NCBI RefSeq assembly: GCF_009756665.1
Contig: NZ_CP037953.1
Coordinates: forward strand, 2,976,001 to 3,040,000
DNA length: 64,000 nucleotides
From: Permianibacter aggregans
GTDB lineage: Bacteria > Pseudomonadota > Gammaproteobacteria > Enterobacterales > Permianibacteraceae
Direction: 5' to 3'
Shown: piece by piece, positions 54,124 to 62,889 of the stretch
Numbering within the stretch: position 1 is the stretch's first letter
How the letters are laid out: each line of letters begins with the position of its first letter
The notes under the pieces: model-generated
Database searches by the model: none
Seen by the model: only the letters and a program-made list of their open reading frames with translations
Told to the model about the DNA's origin: nothing
Program-made: the position numbers and the translations under genes

Positions 54124-54235
54124 CGGCGTGCTGGCCGTGGTCGGCCCAACCCGGATGGCCTACGAACGGGTGATTCCGGTTGTTGATATCACGGCGCGTT
54201 TATTGTCTTCGGCGCTGACCACCGAAGAACGCTGA
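54124..54235 (+). pseudogene. hrcA: Displaced original 3' end of hrcA
   Basis: An in-frame fragment, [20 protein letters not shown] then [16 protein letters not shown], stop TGA at 54233-54235. It is the same as the end of HrcA up to the last five codons (TPE in the intact copy, TTEER here). It has no start or promoter and is therefore a remnant. The correct HrcA-grpE junction existed here before the island; synonymous differences from the other copy argue against a recent simple duplication. Confidence 0.8.
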
Positions 54236-54255
54236 ACAAACTTTCCCCGAACGGG

Positions 54256-54282
54256 TTGAAACCCATCCGAATAGCCCCACAT
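54256..54282 (+). promoter_or_regulatory. Sigma32 promoter of grpE
   Basis: TTGAAA at 54256-54261 and CCCCACAT at 54275-54282 are 13 bp apart, a close match to the sigma32 consensus. Transcription would start about 60 bp before the grpE ATG. Confidence 0.75.
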
Positions 54283-54346
54283 ACGGCAATGAGATTCGTA
54301 TGCGCGCGGGTTAGCCGCGTGCTTGCCATTGATACGAGGGGAGTAA

Positions 54347-54928
54347 ATGAGTACCGAACAGCCTACGCCGGATACCGAGGGCGTCGCACCTGCTGACAAC
54401 GATAATTTCAATGAAAACAGTGATTTAAGCGAAGACGTTGCGAAACTGAAAGCCGATTTGGCGAGTGCCGAGGAAAAGGCCAAGCAGAATTGGGACCTGG
54501 TGCTGCGGACCAAGGCCGACGCCGAAAACCTGGTGCGCCGGGCCGAGCGCAATGCCGAGAACAGTGCCAAGTTCGCCGTCGAGCGGCTTTGTGGTGAGCT
54601 GCTGGAAGTGCTCGATGGTCTCGATCAGGGCCTGCAATTGAACCTGGAATCGGATGAGGCGAAAAAGGTTGCCGAAGGCATGGAGCTGACCCAGCGCAAA
54701 TTGCTGTCGGTGCTGGAGAAATTCGGCGTCAAAGCCATTGAGGCGCAAGGCCAGCCATTCAACCCGGACTTACATGAAGCGATGGTCGCGCAAGAGAATG
54801 CCGATGTCGCGCCGGATACCGTGTTGATGGTGCTGCAGAAAGGCTACACGCTGCATGGCCGTTTGCTGCGTCCGGCCCGCGTCATCGTGTCGCGTGGTCC
54901 TGTACAGAAAATCGACGAGAACGCTTGA
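54347..54928 (+). CDS. grpE: Nucleotide exchange factor GrpE
   Basis: Releases ADP from DnaK. 193 residues, close to the 197 of E. coli. An acidic N-terminus, a long coiled-coil helix (about 30-100, KLKADLASAEEKAKQ) and the beta domain with GQPFNPDLHEAMVAQEN and VLQKGYTLHGRLLRPARVIVS. A GGGGAG ribosome-binding site lies just before the ATG. It is first of the grpE-dnaK-dnaJ series and is separated from dnaK by about 100 bp carrying a second sigma32 promoter. Confidence 0.95.
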   Translation: MSTEQPTPDTEGVAPADNDNFNENSDLSEDVAKLKADLASAEEKAKQNWDLVLRTKADAENLVRRAERNAENSAKFAVERLCGELLEVLDGLDQGLQLNLESDEAKKVAEGMELTQRKLLSVLEKFGVKAIEAQGQPFNPDLHEAMVAQENADVAPDTVLMVLQKGYTLHGRLLRPARVIVSRGPVQKIDENA

Positions 54929-54951
54929 TCTCGTCAATAAAAACCCCACTT
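54925..54951 (+). promoter_or_regulatory. Sigma32 promoter of dnaK
   Basis: TTGATC at 54925-54930 overlaps the grpE stop codon, and CCCCACTT lies at 54944-54951 after a 13-bp spacer. This is a good sigma32-type promoter about 80 bp before the dnaK ATG. Confidence 0.65.
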
Positions 54952-55029
54952 ACAGTGCAAGAGTTCGAATTGCCGGTGTTCCGCTCCCGATAGGGCGGGC
55001 CGGCCAGTGAAATATCGGGAGAAAACATT

Positions 55030-56955
55030 ATGGGTAAGATCATCGGTATCGATTTGGGCACGACCAACAGCTGCGTCGCGATCATGGACGGCAAGAATGT
55101 CCGCGTGATCGAAAACAGCGAAGGCGGTCGCACCACGCCATCGATTGTCGCGTTCACCAAAGATGGCGAAACGCTGGTCGGCCAGAGCGCCAAGCGCCAG
55201 TCGGTGACCAATCCGAAAAACACGCTGTACGCGGTCAAGCGTTTGATCGGCCGTCAGTTTGAAGACAGCGTCGTGCAAAAAGACATCAAGATGGTGCCCT
55301 ACCAAATCGTCAAAGCGAAAAACGGTGATGCCTGGGTCGAAGTCGATGGCAAGCCGATGGCGCCACCGCAAATCAGCGCCGAAGTGCTGAAGAAAATGAA
55401 GAAAACCGCTGAGGATTACCTCGGCGAAACCATTACCGAGGCGGTCATTACCGTGCCGGCTTACTTCAACGATTCCCAGCGTCAAGCCACGAAAGACGCC
55501 GGCAAAATTGCTGGCCTCGAAGTCAAGCGCATCATCAACGAGCCGACCGCGGCCGCGCTGGCCTACGGCATGGACAAAGCCAAAGGCGACAAGAAAATTG
55601 CCGTCTACGATTTGGGCGGCGGTACTTTTGATATTTCCATCATCGACATCGGTGAAGTCGATGGCGAAAAAACCTTTGAAGTGCTGTCGACCAATGGTGA
55701 CACCTTCCTCGGTGGTGAAGACTTCGACTTGCGCGTTATTGAATACCTCTGCGCCGAATTCAAGAAAGAATCCGGCATGGATCTGCATGGTGACGCGCTG
55801 GCGATGCAGCGTCTGAAAGAAGCGGCTGAGAAAGCCAAGATTGAACTGTCTTCGTCGCAGCAAACCGAAGTCAACCTGCCATACATCACTGCTGATGCCT
55901 CCGGTCCAAAACACCTGGTGCTGAAGCTGACCCGCGCAAAACTGGAATCGCTGGTTGATGAACTGATTCAGCGCACGATTGAGCCGGTAAAAATTGCGAT
56001 CAAGGATGCCGGCGTCAACGTCAAAGATATCGACGAGGTGATTCTGGTGGGCGGCCAAACCCGCATGCCGAAAGTGCAGCAAATCGTTACCGAGTTCTTT
56101 GGTAAAGAGCCGCGCAAAGACGTTAACCCGGATGAAGCGGTTGCCGTTGGTGCCGCCGTTCAGGGCGCCGTGTTGGCGGGCGATGTTAAAGATGTCTTGC
56201 TGCTCGACGTAACGCCATTGAGCCTTGGTATCGAAACCATGGGTGGCGTCATGACTACGCTGATTGAAAAGAACACGACGATTCCGACCAAGAAATCGCA
56301 AGTGTTCTCGACCGCCGATGACAACCAGGGCGCGGTAACCGTCCATGTGTTGCAGGGCGAACGCAAAATGGCTACTCAGAATAAGTCGCTGGGTAAATTC
56401 GACTTGAGCGGTATTCCGCCAGCGCCGCGTGGTGTGCCACAAATTGAAGTGACCTTTGATATCGACGCCAACGGCATCATGCATGTGACGGCGGTGGATA
56501 AAGCCACGGGCAAACAGCAGAAAATCGAAATCAAAGCCAACTCCGGTTTGTCGGAAGATGAAATCGAGCGGATGGTGCGCGATGCCGAAGCCCACGCCGA
56601 GGAAGACAAAAAATTCCAGGAGCTGGTCGAAACGCGCAACCGTGCCGACGCCTTGATTCACTCGACCAAGAAAGCCTTGAGCGATGAGTCGATCAAAGTC
56701 GAAGACAGCGAGAAAACCGCGATTGAAGCAGCGATCAAGGATTTGGAAGCGGTGTTGAAGGGCGACGATAAAGCCGCCATCGATGCCAAGACCGAAGCCC
56801 TGACCGCGGCTGCTTCGAAAATCGGTGAGAAGCTGTATCAGCAGCAACAAGCTCAGCAAGGTGCTGGCGCTGAAGGGGCACAAGGCGCCCAAGACGGTGC
56901 CAAGGATGCCGAGTTTGTTGACGCCGAGTTCGAGGAAGTCAAAGACAAGAAATAA
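55030..56955 (+). CDS. dnaK: Chaperone DnaK (Hsp70)
   Basis: 641 residues. ATPase domain signatures: [18 protein letters not shown] at the N-terminus, [17 protein letters not shown]-like [12 protein letters not shown] at about 195, and [14 protein letters not shown] at about 340. The substrate domain starts after [14 protein letters not shown], and the lid ends in an acidic EFEEVKDKK tail. GGGAGAA precedes the ATG. It works with GrpE upstream and DnaJ downstream. A 652-codon open frame lies antisense but is an artefact of codon bias. Confidence 0.98.
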   Translation: MGKIIGIDLGTTNSCVAIMDGKNVRVIENSEGGRTTPSIVAFTKDGETLVGQSAKRQSVTNPKNTLYAVKRLIGRQFEDSVVQKDIKMVPYQIVKAKNGDAWVEVDGKPMAPPQISAEVLKKMKKTAEDYLGETITEAVITVPAYFNDSQRQATKDAGKIAGLEVKRIINEPTAAALAYGMDKAKGDKKIAVYDLGGGTFDISIIDIGEVDGEKTFEVLSTNGDTFLGGEDFDLRVIEYLCAEFKKESGMDLHGDALAMQRLKEAAEKAKIELSSSQQTEVNLPYITADASGPKHLVLKLTRAKLESLVDELIQRTIEPVKIAIKDAGVNVKDIDEVILVGGQTRMPKVQQIVTEFFGKEPRKDVNPDEAVAVGAAVQGAVLAGDVKDVLLLDVTPLSLGIETMGGVMTTLIEKNTTIPTKKSQVFSTADDNQGAVTVHVLQGERKMATQNKSLGKFDLSGIPPAPRGVPQIEVTFDIDANGIMHVTAVDKATGKQQKIEIKANSGLSEDEIERMVRDAEAHAEEDKKFQELVETRNRADALIHSTKKALSDESIKVEDSEKTAIEAAIKDLEAVLKGDDKAAIDAKTEALTAAASKIGEKLYQQQQAQQGAGAEGAQGAQDGAKDAEFVDAEFEEVKDKK

Positions 56956-56964
56956 GCTTGTCGC

Positions 56965-57050
56965 TTGACGGCATAACGTCCGTCAAAAACCGATCACGAC
57001 GCAGCGGACTTCAGTGCCGCTGTTGTCGTTATCAAGGCCGGAGAAATGCC
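56965..57050 (+). other. Cluster of small hairpins between dnaK and dnaJ
   Basis: TTGACGG/CCGTCAA (56965-56986), CAGCGG/CCGCTG (about 57001-57021) and GGCCGG/CCGGCC (about 57035-57055) are three short inverted repeats in the 159-bp gap. None has a T tail, so they are not terminators. They could set the dnaK:dnaJ mRNA ratio by processing, which is speculation. Confidence 0.35.
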
Positions 57051-57114
57051 GGCCGGTGTTGCGCGTTACCCAAACCGGGCAACGCTTTGTACGGCTCAAT
57101 GAAATCAAGAAGAT

Positions 57115-58257
57115 ATGGCAAAGCGCGATTACTACGAAGTACTGGGTGTCGAAAAAGGCGCCGACGAAGCGGAGCTGAAAAAGGCTTACCGCAAACTGGC
57201 GATGAAATATCACCCGGATCGTAATCCGGATTCGAAAGAAGCCGAATCACAGTTCAAGGAAATCACCGAGGCCTATGAAGTCTTGAGTGATAGCCAGAAG
57301 CGCGCGGCCTACGACCGCTTCGGTCATGCCGGTGTCGACCCGAGCATGGGCGGTCGTGGTGGCGGCGATCCGTTTGGCGGCAACGCCTCGTTCTCCGATA
57401 TTTTCGGTGATGTCTTTGGTGACATCTTTGGTGGTGGTCGTGGTGGCGCCGGTGGTTCACGTGCGGCGCGTGGCGCCGATTTGCGCTATAACCTGGAAAT
57501 TTCCCTGGAAGAAGCGGTGCGCGGCACGAAAGTGGAGTTGCGCGTACCGAGCTGGTCGAAATGCGATACCTGTAACGGTTCCGGTGCAAAAAAAGGCTCG
57601 TCACCGACGACCTGTACGACCTGTGGTGGCCATGGCCAGGTGCGCATGTCGCAAGGCTTTTTCTCGGTGCAGCAAACCTGCCCGAACTGTCATGGTCGCG
57701 GCACTGTGATCAAAGATCCTTGCGGTAGTTGTCATGGTCAAGGCCGTGTGCAAAAAGAACGCACGCTGTCGGTCAATATTCCGAAAGGCGTCGACAGTGG
57801 CGACCGGATGCGTCTGGCCGGCGAAGGTGAAGCCGGTATCGCCGGCGCACCCAGCGGCGATTTGTATGTGCACATCCATGTCCGCGAACATCCGATTTTT
57901 CAGCGCGAACAAAACAATCTTTTCTGCGAAGTGCCAATAAGTTTCGGTACCGCTGCCCTCGGTGGCGAAGTGGAAGTGCCCACTCTTGATGGCCGCGTGA
58001 TCCTGAAAGTGCCGGCCGAAACGCAAACTGGCAAATTGTTCCGCTTGCGCGGCAAAGGTGTGCAACCAATGCGCGGCGGCACGCCGGGTGATTTGATGTG
58101 TCGCGTGTCAGTCGAAACGCCGGTTAACCTGAGCAGCAAACAGAAAGAGTTGCTGGAGCAATTCGAGCAGTCGGTCAAAGCCGAAAACTCGCACAATCCG
58201 CGCGCCAGCTCCTGGTTTGATGGCGTGAAAAAATTTTTTGATGATTTGCGAGGCTGA
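57115..58257 (+). CDS. dnaJ: Chaperone DnaJ (Hsp40)
   Basis: 380 residues. The J domain (about 1-70) has the HPD tripeptide in [10 protein letters not shown] Gly/Phe-rich region follows (about 75-115). Four zinc-finger repeats are clear: [24 protein letters not shown] and CGSCHGQG. The C-terminal substrate-binding domain ends near 375. It stimulates DnaK ATPase. The gene after it runs in the opposite direction, 13 bp away, with no terminator seen, whereas dapB usually follows closely in related genomes. Confidence 0.97.
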   Translation: MAKRDYYEVLGVEKGADEAELKKAYRKLAMKYHPDRNPDSKEAESQFKEITEAYEVLSDSQKRAAYDRFGHAGVDPSMGGRGGGDPFGGNASFSDIFGDVFGDIFGGGRGGAGGSRAARGADLRYNLEISLEEAVRGTKVELRVPSWSKCDTCNGSGAKKGSSPTTCTTCGGHGQVRMSQGFFSVQQTCPNCHGRGTVIKDPCGSCHGQGRVQKERTLSVNIPKGVDSGDRMRLAGEGEAGIAGAPSGDLYVHIHVREHPIFQREQNNLFCEVPISFGTAALGGEVEVPTLDGRVILKVPAETQTGKLFRLRGKGVQPMRGGTPGDLMCRVSVETPVNLSSKQKELLEQFEQSVKAENSHNPRASSWFDGVKKFFDDLRG

Positions 58258-58270
58258 TTCATTCGAGCGA

Positions 58271-59275
58271 TCAATTCGGAGCTTTGTCAGCGGTTTCCTG
58301 ACAGAGCTCCGGAAGTCTCTCACTAAGAATATTTAGATCGACATTGCGTCTTAACCAGGCAATCCGTTCTTTTCTCTCTTGCCGGTTTGAGTCCAGTTTG
58401 AACGGCAAGGCCGAATTCAGATTGGTCAAATAGCTGTTTACCGCTTTTTGCATTTTTGTATCGTGTTCCGGCTCGGGTAGGCCCAGTTTTGAGCGGGGAT
58501 GAAAGAACTCTTGCATGTTCTCTGCGTCTGCGGCCTCATCAACTATAGAAAGCAGAAAGGCGCCTTCGTTGCCAAATTGCCTGGTCAGTTCATCGAAGAC
58601 AAGGTAATCCCGCTTCCATGTCAAATAAGCCTCGCTTGGCACTTCCTCGACTTTTTTCCAGGCCAAGCGACTCATGATGAACAAACTTTGTCGCAACAGG
58701 TATATCGACTGAATATTGCCGTCGTGAGCCGCGGTTAATAGGTACTGCTTGGCGCGTTCATAGCGAGGCAAATCTTGTGAATTGCTCAATTCGACGATAT
58801 GCAGTAAGTGAGCGCCCGCAATAAACGCTGCTTCAGTATTTCCGGCGTCGGCTGCGGAGTAAACCTCCGGGAGTGTTTTGCCTAAAAAATTTCCAGGGTC
58901 AACGACGGTGCCATTTTTTTCTACGGCATTTGGCAAGGCAACGACATAACCGAGCTGGTTGACAGCAAGTAGCAGTAGCTTTACGTCCTCCGGTAATAGG
59001 CCGCTATTCTGAAACGGTTGAAAGTGTTCGGTCTTGAAGTTCTGATTCAGCCATTCGGCGGATATGGCGCCTTTCGGACATTCAGGTAGTGAGGCAGCGG
59101 GGCGATCTGATGTCGTCGGTATATTTGACCGTTCAGCCGGTGAACTTGTCGCTTTGGTTGTAGCCGGAACCGCTTCAGCCGCGAATACTTTGGGTTCTTC
59201 TTTATCGGTAAGAGTCCAGAATAGCAATGAGAGAAAAAACGCGAGAACGACTACGGCAAGAGTAAAACGCTTCAT
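58271..59275 (-). CDS. Membrane-anchored Sel1-like protein, paralogue 1
   Basis: 334 residues from ATG 59275 (MKRFTLAVVVLAFFLSLLFW), with an N-terminal membrane anchor. A Thr/Ala/Pro/Ser-rich linker and one or two Sel1-like repeats follow (AADAGNTEAAFIAGAHLLHI, then AKQYLLTAAHDGNIQSIYLL). The C-terminus has ERIAWLRRNVDLNI and LCQE, shared with the next gene upstream. It overlaps that gene by 4 bp (ATGA). Last of three tandem paralogues; function unknown, probably periplasmic. Confidence 0.65.
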   Translation of the reverse strand: MKRFTLAVVVLAFFLSLLFWTLTDKEEPKVFAAEAVPATTKATSSPAERSNIPTTSDRPAASLPECPKGAISAEWLNQNFKTEHFQPFQNSGLLPEDVKLLLLAVNQLGYVVALPNAVEKNGTVVDPGNFLGKTLPEVYSAADAGNTEAAFIAGAHLLHIVELSNSQDLPRYERAKQYLLTAAHDGNIQSIYLLRQSLFIMSRLAWKKVEEVPSEAYLTWKRDYLVFDELTRQFGNEGAFLLSIVDEAADAENMQEFFHPRSKLGLPEPEHDTKMQKAVNSYLTNLNSALPFKLDSNRQERKERIAWLRRNVDLNILSERLPELCQETADKAPN

Positions 59276-60288
59276 GGTGTATCGCTTGCGGCTTGCAATC
59301 GGTGCAGTTTCTGGCATTCATTATCAATGCCGATGGCGATCTGGTAAAGATTGATATTTCGATGCAGCCAGGCAAGACGATCTTTTTCTTGCCGATCAAC
59401 CATCTCATTCTCCAGTGCCATTTCCTTTCGGTATTCCTCTAGCTTTTGCTGCGCCTCTTGCCATAACAGATGGTCCGCCGGGTATTCGGTCAGCCCTAAT
59501 GCGGATTGCTGTGGTGGAAGTTCCTCGATTAACAATAACGCGTATGTCGCTGCGGATTCGTGTTGTTCCAAAAGCTGTCGATAAGCCAAATAATCACCGC
59601 GGATCTCGCGATAAAACGCCGGGTCGGATTCACTGCTGCGACGCCAGATGACTCGATGGCTAAACAACGACAATAGCTGCAGTCGTTGCAGTGACTTCTC
59701 GACGCCTGCCTGCGCAGCCTGGTGCAGCAACTGTTTACCTTGTCGATAAGACTCAATATCTATGCTGTTGCCTTGTGTATAGGAGCGGTACATCAGTTCG
59801 GAGCCGGCGATGAATTGAGCCTGGGCATCGCCTTGCTTGGCAGCAGCCAAGACTCGCTGCAGTGACCAGCCCTGATTTGGGCCTTCGGCTTCGACCGTTT
59901 CATTCTTGAATTCGGTGAAGGTCAGTGCCGCTGCACGGGAAACCTCCGGCAGTAAGCGCCGAATCATCTGCATGTCTTCGAATGTTACACCGGTGTAGGC
60001 ATAGGTTTGAGCAAACGACTTGGCAAATGCTTCATCGAAACTGGGCATGCCATCATCGACCAGTTGACAATTTCCTTCGGGCAATTGGGATGTCACCTGA
60101 GCGGATTTCGGTTGGACCACTTCCGTTGCCAGCGAAGGCTTTTTTGGCGCGTCGTGTTTTGGTGTGTCGACGACAGTTTCCGAGAGAGGGCGCTCTTTTA
60201 ACTCAGTTGATTTGTCGTTGCTCAGCAACAGCCATACAGCGAGCGCCAGTAATGACAAAATGACAATCAGGAGAATGCGTCGTTTCAT
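59272..60288 (-). CDS. Membrane-anchored Sel1-like protein, paralogue 2
   Basis: 338 residues. A membrane anchor (MKRRILLIVILSLLALAVW) is followed by a charged linker and helical Sel1-like repeats (AAKQGDAQAQFIAGSELMY, GKQLLHQAAQAGVEKSLQRL). The C-terminus KDRLAWLHRNINLYQI...ECQK matches paralogue 1 over about 30 residues. It is the middle gene of a minus-strand operon with 4-bp overlaps on both sides. Function unknown; the set lies between dnaJ and dapB. Confidence 0.65.
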   Translation of the reverse strand: MKRRILLIVILSLLALAVWLLLSNDKSTELKERPLSETVVDTPKHDAPKKPSLATEVVQPKSAQVTSQLPEGNCQLVDDGMPSFDEAFAKSFAQTYAYTGVTFEDMQMIRRLLPEVSRAAALTFTEFKNETVEAEGPNQGWSLQRVLAAAKQGDAQAQFIAGSELMYRSYTQGNSIDIESYRQGKQLLHQAAQAGVEKSLQRLQLLSLFSHRVIWRRSSESDPAFYREIRGDYLAYRQLLEQHESAATYALLLIEELPPQQSALGLTEYPADHLLWQEAQQKLEEYRKEMALENEMVDRQEKDRLAWLHRNINLYQIAIGIDNECQKLHRLQAASDTP

Positions 60289-61268
60289 GGCGTACTGCAG
60301 CGTGAAGAAGTGGCGCCGGATTTTACCGCTTCCAGAATCAGCGAGAAGTGCTTGCGTGCACGCAAATCCAGATCTGATAGTGGCGGTAGTCGCAGTTGCC
60401 GTTTCAACTCACGATATTTTTGCTCGGTCATTGATGGCGCTTGCTCAGATTCCGGTTGCAGATCTTCGCCTTGTTCCCTGGCACGCAGGAAGGATTGCAG
60501 CGTGCCATGCTCTTCGATAATTTGCCGCAAAGCCTGAAGCTCAATCAATTGTGATTCGCTGTAGCCTTTGTCGTTGAGTTGATCAGCGGCGATCGGCAAA
60601 TACTTGGTTGGCATCAACAGCAGTTCCAACAACATCGTCAGGCTTTCGCGCTGGCCTTGACGTAGTGAGCGATACAGCAATTCTTTTGCCTGCAAGAATT
60701 GCTCGGTTTTCATCTTTTCCTTCAGCTCATGTCTGACGGGTTGCAGCAGGTTTCGGGCCCGTATCAGCGAGGCCATGCCATCGCCTTGCTGACTCAGGCT
60801 TTCCAACACGGCATTGTCGTAGTCGTGGTACGGATGACGATCGACAAACTCCTGTTCTTCGATGTAGAGCGAAGCATACTGGTCGTAGCGCAATTGTCGC
60901 TCGACGAAGTTCGCCAATTGCTCCGGGTTCTCGTCCCCGGTCAGTTTGAACAAATGACTGAGTTCCTTGTAGATGGTCAACGCGCTCTGATCGCCGGATG
61001 AATTCTGCAGCGCACGCAGAATCGCACAGCTCCGATCGACTTCAGCACCTTGTTCGGAAGGCACTATTGCCGAGAGCGGTGTGTGCGTTTCGGGAGCGAG
61101 GGGCTCCGTAGTGATGTTCGCGTTATCCATATCGCGTTTGACCGGGGAAATCGATTGCTCGGTAACCGGCTTCGCAATATCGGACGAGGAATCAAATCGA
61201 TTCGAGGCGTAAAACCAATATGCTGTGCCGATCAGCACGAGCAACAGCAGCGACCGCCAGTATTTCAT
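60285..61268 (-). CDS. Membrane-anchored Sel1-like protein, paralogue 3
   Basis: 327 residues from ATG 61268, with AAGGA 10 bp upstream; a longer frame to 61289 is less supported. Membrane anchor MKYWRSLLLLVLIGTAYWF, linker, and repeats with SQQGDGMASLIRARNLL and AKELLYRSLRQGQRESLTML, the same pattern as its neighbours though most diverged. First gene of the three-gene operon, 111 bp from the divergent dapB. Confidence 0.62.
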   Translation of the reverse strand: MKYWRSLLLLVLIGTAYWFYASNRFDSSSDIAKPVTEQSISPVKRDMDNANITTEPLAPETHTPLSAIVPSEQGAEVDRSCAILRALQNSSGDQSALTIYKELSHLFKLTGDENPEQLANFVERQLRYDQYASLYIEEQEFVDRHPYHDYDNAVLESLSQQGDGMASLIRARNLLQPVRHELKEKMKTEQFLQAKELLYRSLRQGQRESLTMLLELLLMPTKYLPIAADQLNDKGYSESQLIELQALRQIIEEHGTLQSFLRAREQGEDLQPESEQAPSMTEQKYRELKRQLRLPPLSDLDLRARKHFSLILEAVKSGATSSRCSTP

Positions 61269-61379
61269 TCCTGTTCGTTCCTTGCGCAATAGTCAGCAGC
61301 TTTGGCGTTATGCCGCTAATCCGATATGGGCTCCAGAGTAGACAGGCTACAATAACGCCGCACTTTTTGGAGAACAACA

Positions 61380-62201
61380 ATGCTTGCAGTTTCCATTCAC
61401 GGCGCCAGTGGGCGCATGGGCAAAGCGCTGGTCGGCGCCGTGCGCGAAAACGACACGTTCAAACTGGCCGCCGCGGTTGCCTCGGCTTCCGATTCGCGTA
61501 TCGGTCAGGATGTGGCGGTTATTCACGGCTTTCCTTATCTTGGTGTGCCGTTGACCGCCAATGTACCGGAAACGGTGCAGAAGGCCGATGTCGTCGTGGA
61601 TTTCAGCCAGCCCTATGCGTCGCTGCAATTGCTGCGTACTTGTGCCCAGCAGCGCAAGCCAGTGGTGGTTGGCACCACGGGATTTTCCGCCGAAGCGAAA
61701 GCCGAAATTGAAGAGATCGCGCAGACCATTCCGGTCGTGCTGTCGCCGAACATGAGTGTCGGCGTCAATCTGCTGTTTGCGCTAGCGCGTATCGCCGCTG
61801 AAGCGATGCCGGATGCCGATGCCGAAATCATCGAAGGCCACCATCGCCACAAAATCGATGCGCCGTCCGGTACCGCGCTGCGTCTTGGTGAAACGGTGGC
61901 AGCGGCTCGTGGCACCACGCTGGCCGAAGCAGGCGTGTTGTCGCGCGAGGGCTTCACCGGGCCACGGGCGCCAGGCAGTATCGGCTTTGCCACCATTCGT
62001 GCCGGCGAAATTGTCGGCGACCATACCTTGCTGCTGGCCACCGGTACCGAGCATTTCGAGTTGAAGCACAAAGCCTTTGATCGCAAGAACTTTGCAGAAG
62101 GGGCGCTCAGGGCAGCCCTTTGGTTGCCGGGCAAACCGGCCGGTCTGTACGACATGAATGATGTGCTCGGTATCAGTGGCCTGAATCTGAAACTGGGCTG
62201 A
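61380..62201 (+). CDS. dapB: 4-hydroxy-tetrahydrodipicolinate reductase
   Basis: Second enzyme of the diaminopimelate/lysine pathway. 273 residues. The dinucleotide-binding motif is in IHGASGRMGKALVG. The catalytic EGHHRHKIDAPSGTALRL has the substrate-binding HHRxK. NMSVGVNLLF is typical. GGAG lies 7 bp before the ATG. dapB often follows dnaJ in gammaproteobacteria and here is separated from it by the Sel1-like operon. The DNA 14 bp after its stop begins the Gac/Csr RNA region. Confidence 0.96.
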   Translation: MLAVSIHGASGRMGKALVGAVRENDTFKLAAAVASASDSRIGQDVAVIHGFPYLGVPLTANVPETVQKADVVVDFSQPYASLQLLRTCAQQRKPVVVGTTGFSAEAKAEIEEIAQTIPVVLSPNMSVGVNLLFALARIAAEAMPDADAEIIEGHHRHKIDAPSGTALRLGETVAAARGTTLAEAGVLSREGFTGPRAPGSIGFATIRAGEIVGDHTLLLATGTEHFELKHKAFDRKNFAEGALRAALWLPGKPAGLYDMNDVLGISGLNLKLG

Positions 62202-62214
62202 TCGGCGAGCCGTT

Positions 62215-62232
62215 TGTGAGAGATCGCTTACA
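62215..62232 (+). promoter_or_regulatory. GacA/UvrY-type binding box upstream of small RNA 1
   Basis: TGTGAG-AGATCG-CTTACA, one mismatch from the Pseudomonas GacA upstream activating sequence TGTAAG-N6-CTTACA. It is centred about 170 bp before the expected start of the first small RNA. Confidence 0.75.
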
Positions 62233-62394
62233 GTGCTGTGGGCGATCTCCGTTTGTCGCGTTGCGAAAGCAGGTAAGCGGATTGAGAAGTGGTTTTAGTA
62301 TTGCCGCATAACTTTATGATTTTAAATGGAAATTCTGGTTTCAATGAGTCAGGCAAACAAGCCCTGCGTTCAGTAGCTTGGTTATGAGCAAGTG

Positions 62395-62560
62395 AGCCAG
62401 GCCGGAAATTTTCCGTACACTGGCGGCTCGTAAACGGAACTTACGACTGGGACCAAAGCTAAGGACAAGCTGAGCAGGGACGGTGCAGGGAGCACAAACG
62501 TTTCACAGGACGAAACATAGGCGAAGTAAAAAGGGCAGAGCGAACACTCTGCCCTTTTTC
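62395..62560 (+). ncRNA. CsrB/RsmZ-family CsrA-sequestering small RNA 1
   Basis: About 165 nt; the start is estimated from a weak TATGAG -10 at 62383-62388, and it ends at a hairpin terminator (62527-62559, AAAAGGGCAGAG with CTCTGCCCTTTT). It carries seven GGA motifs (GGA at 62404, 62436, 62450, 62463, 62478, 62489, 62508). Several are in hairpin loops: CGTAA-ACGGAAC-TTACG, AGCT-AAGGACA-AGCT, and GTTTC-ACAGGAC-GAAAC. This is the signature of RNAs that titrate CsrA/RsmA. A GacA-type box lies upstream. The ends are inferred. Confidence 0.8.
62527..62560 (+). terminator. Terminator of small RNA 1
   Basis: AAAAAGGGCAGAG and CTCTGCCCTTTTT enclose a CGAACA loop and are followed by CTTTTT. The 13-bp stem is the strongest hairpin of the region. 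Confidence 0.88.
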
Positions 62561-62712
62561 TTTTTCGGCCGAAAAGTGACTATCCCTTCAGCGAAGAAAA
62601 AATTGCTCGCCGACCATCCAAATCGAACACGCTTTAATAGCGTCCATTTGCCCGACTCAACGGAATAAGCAAAACTCTGTTCATTGCCGAATGTAGGATT
62701 TGCCCGTCGGTT

Positions 62713-62730
62713 TGTGAGATATCTCTTACA
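62713..62730 (+). promoter_or_regulatory. GacA/UvrY-type binding box upstream of small RNA 2
   Basis: TGTGAG-ATATCT-CTTACA at 62713-62730 shares the same two half-sites and 6-bp spacer as the box at 62215. It is centred about 170 bp before the estimated start of the second small RNA, the same geometry as the first. Confidence 0.78.
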
Positions 62731-62889
62731 AGCGTGTGCGTCAACGTGGTGACTCGCTGTTTCAGATAACCCAAGAAAGCTTGTATCTCACTGATTTAAA
62801 AGGAAATACATATATTTCGATTGGATGGCAAACGGAGTTGTTCAGTTTTTGAACGGTGAAATTCGACGGATCTACCCGATAATGCTCCC

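Larger units (their letters stand above)
51751..54192. repeat. Direct repeats of the hrcA 3' end flanking the island
   Basis: 69 bp at 51751-51819 equals 54124-54192 with one mismatch (CCCGAATGG against CCCGGATGG), starting CGGCGTGCTGGCC and ending GTTGATATCAC. Beyond, the copies differ mainly at synonymous sites (for example ACCGCCCGATTA against ACGGCGCGTTTA). They look like attachment-site-type repeats left by integration at the 3' end of a conserved gene. Confidence 0.75.

Noticed and set aside
50751-54347. CIRCE operators for HrcA
   Set aside because: I looked for TTAGCACTC-N9-GAGTGCTAA upstream of hrcA, grpE and dnaK and saw none; only sigma32-type elements were found.
54934-56892. A 652-codon open frame antisense to dnaK
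   Set aside because: It is an artefact of strongly biased codon use in dnaK on the other strand; its translation is low-complexity in Phe, Arg, Gly and His and has no ribosome-binding site.
57263-58069. Antisense frames within dnaJ
   Set aside because: They arise from GC-rich codon bias in dnaJ and its glycine/zinc-finger repeats.
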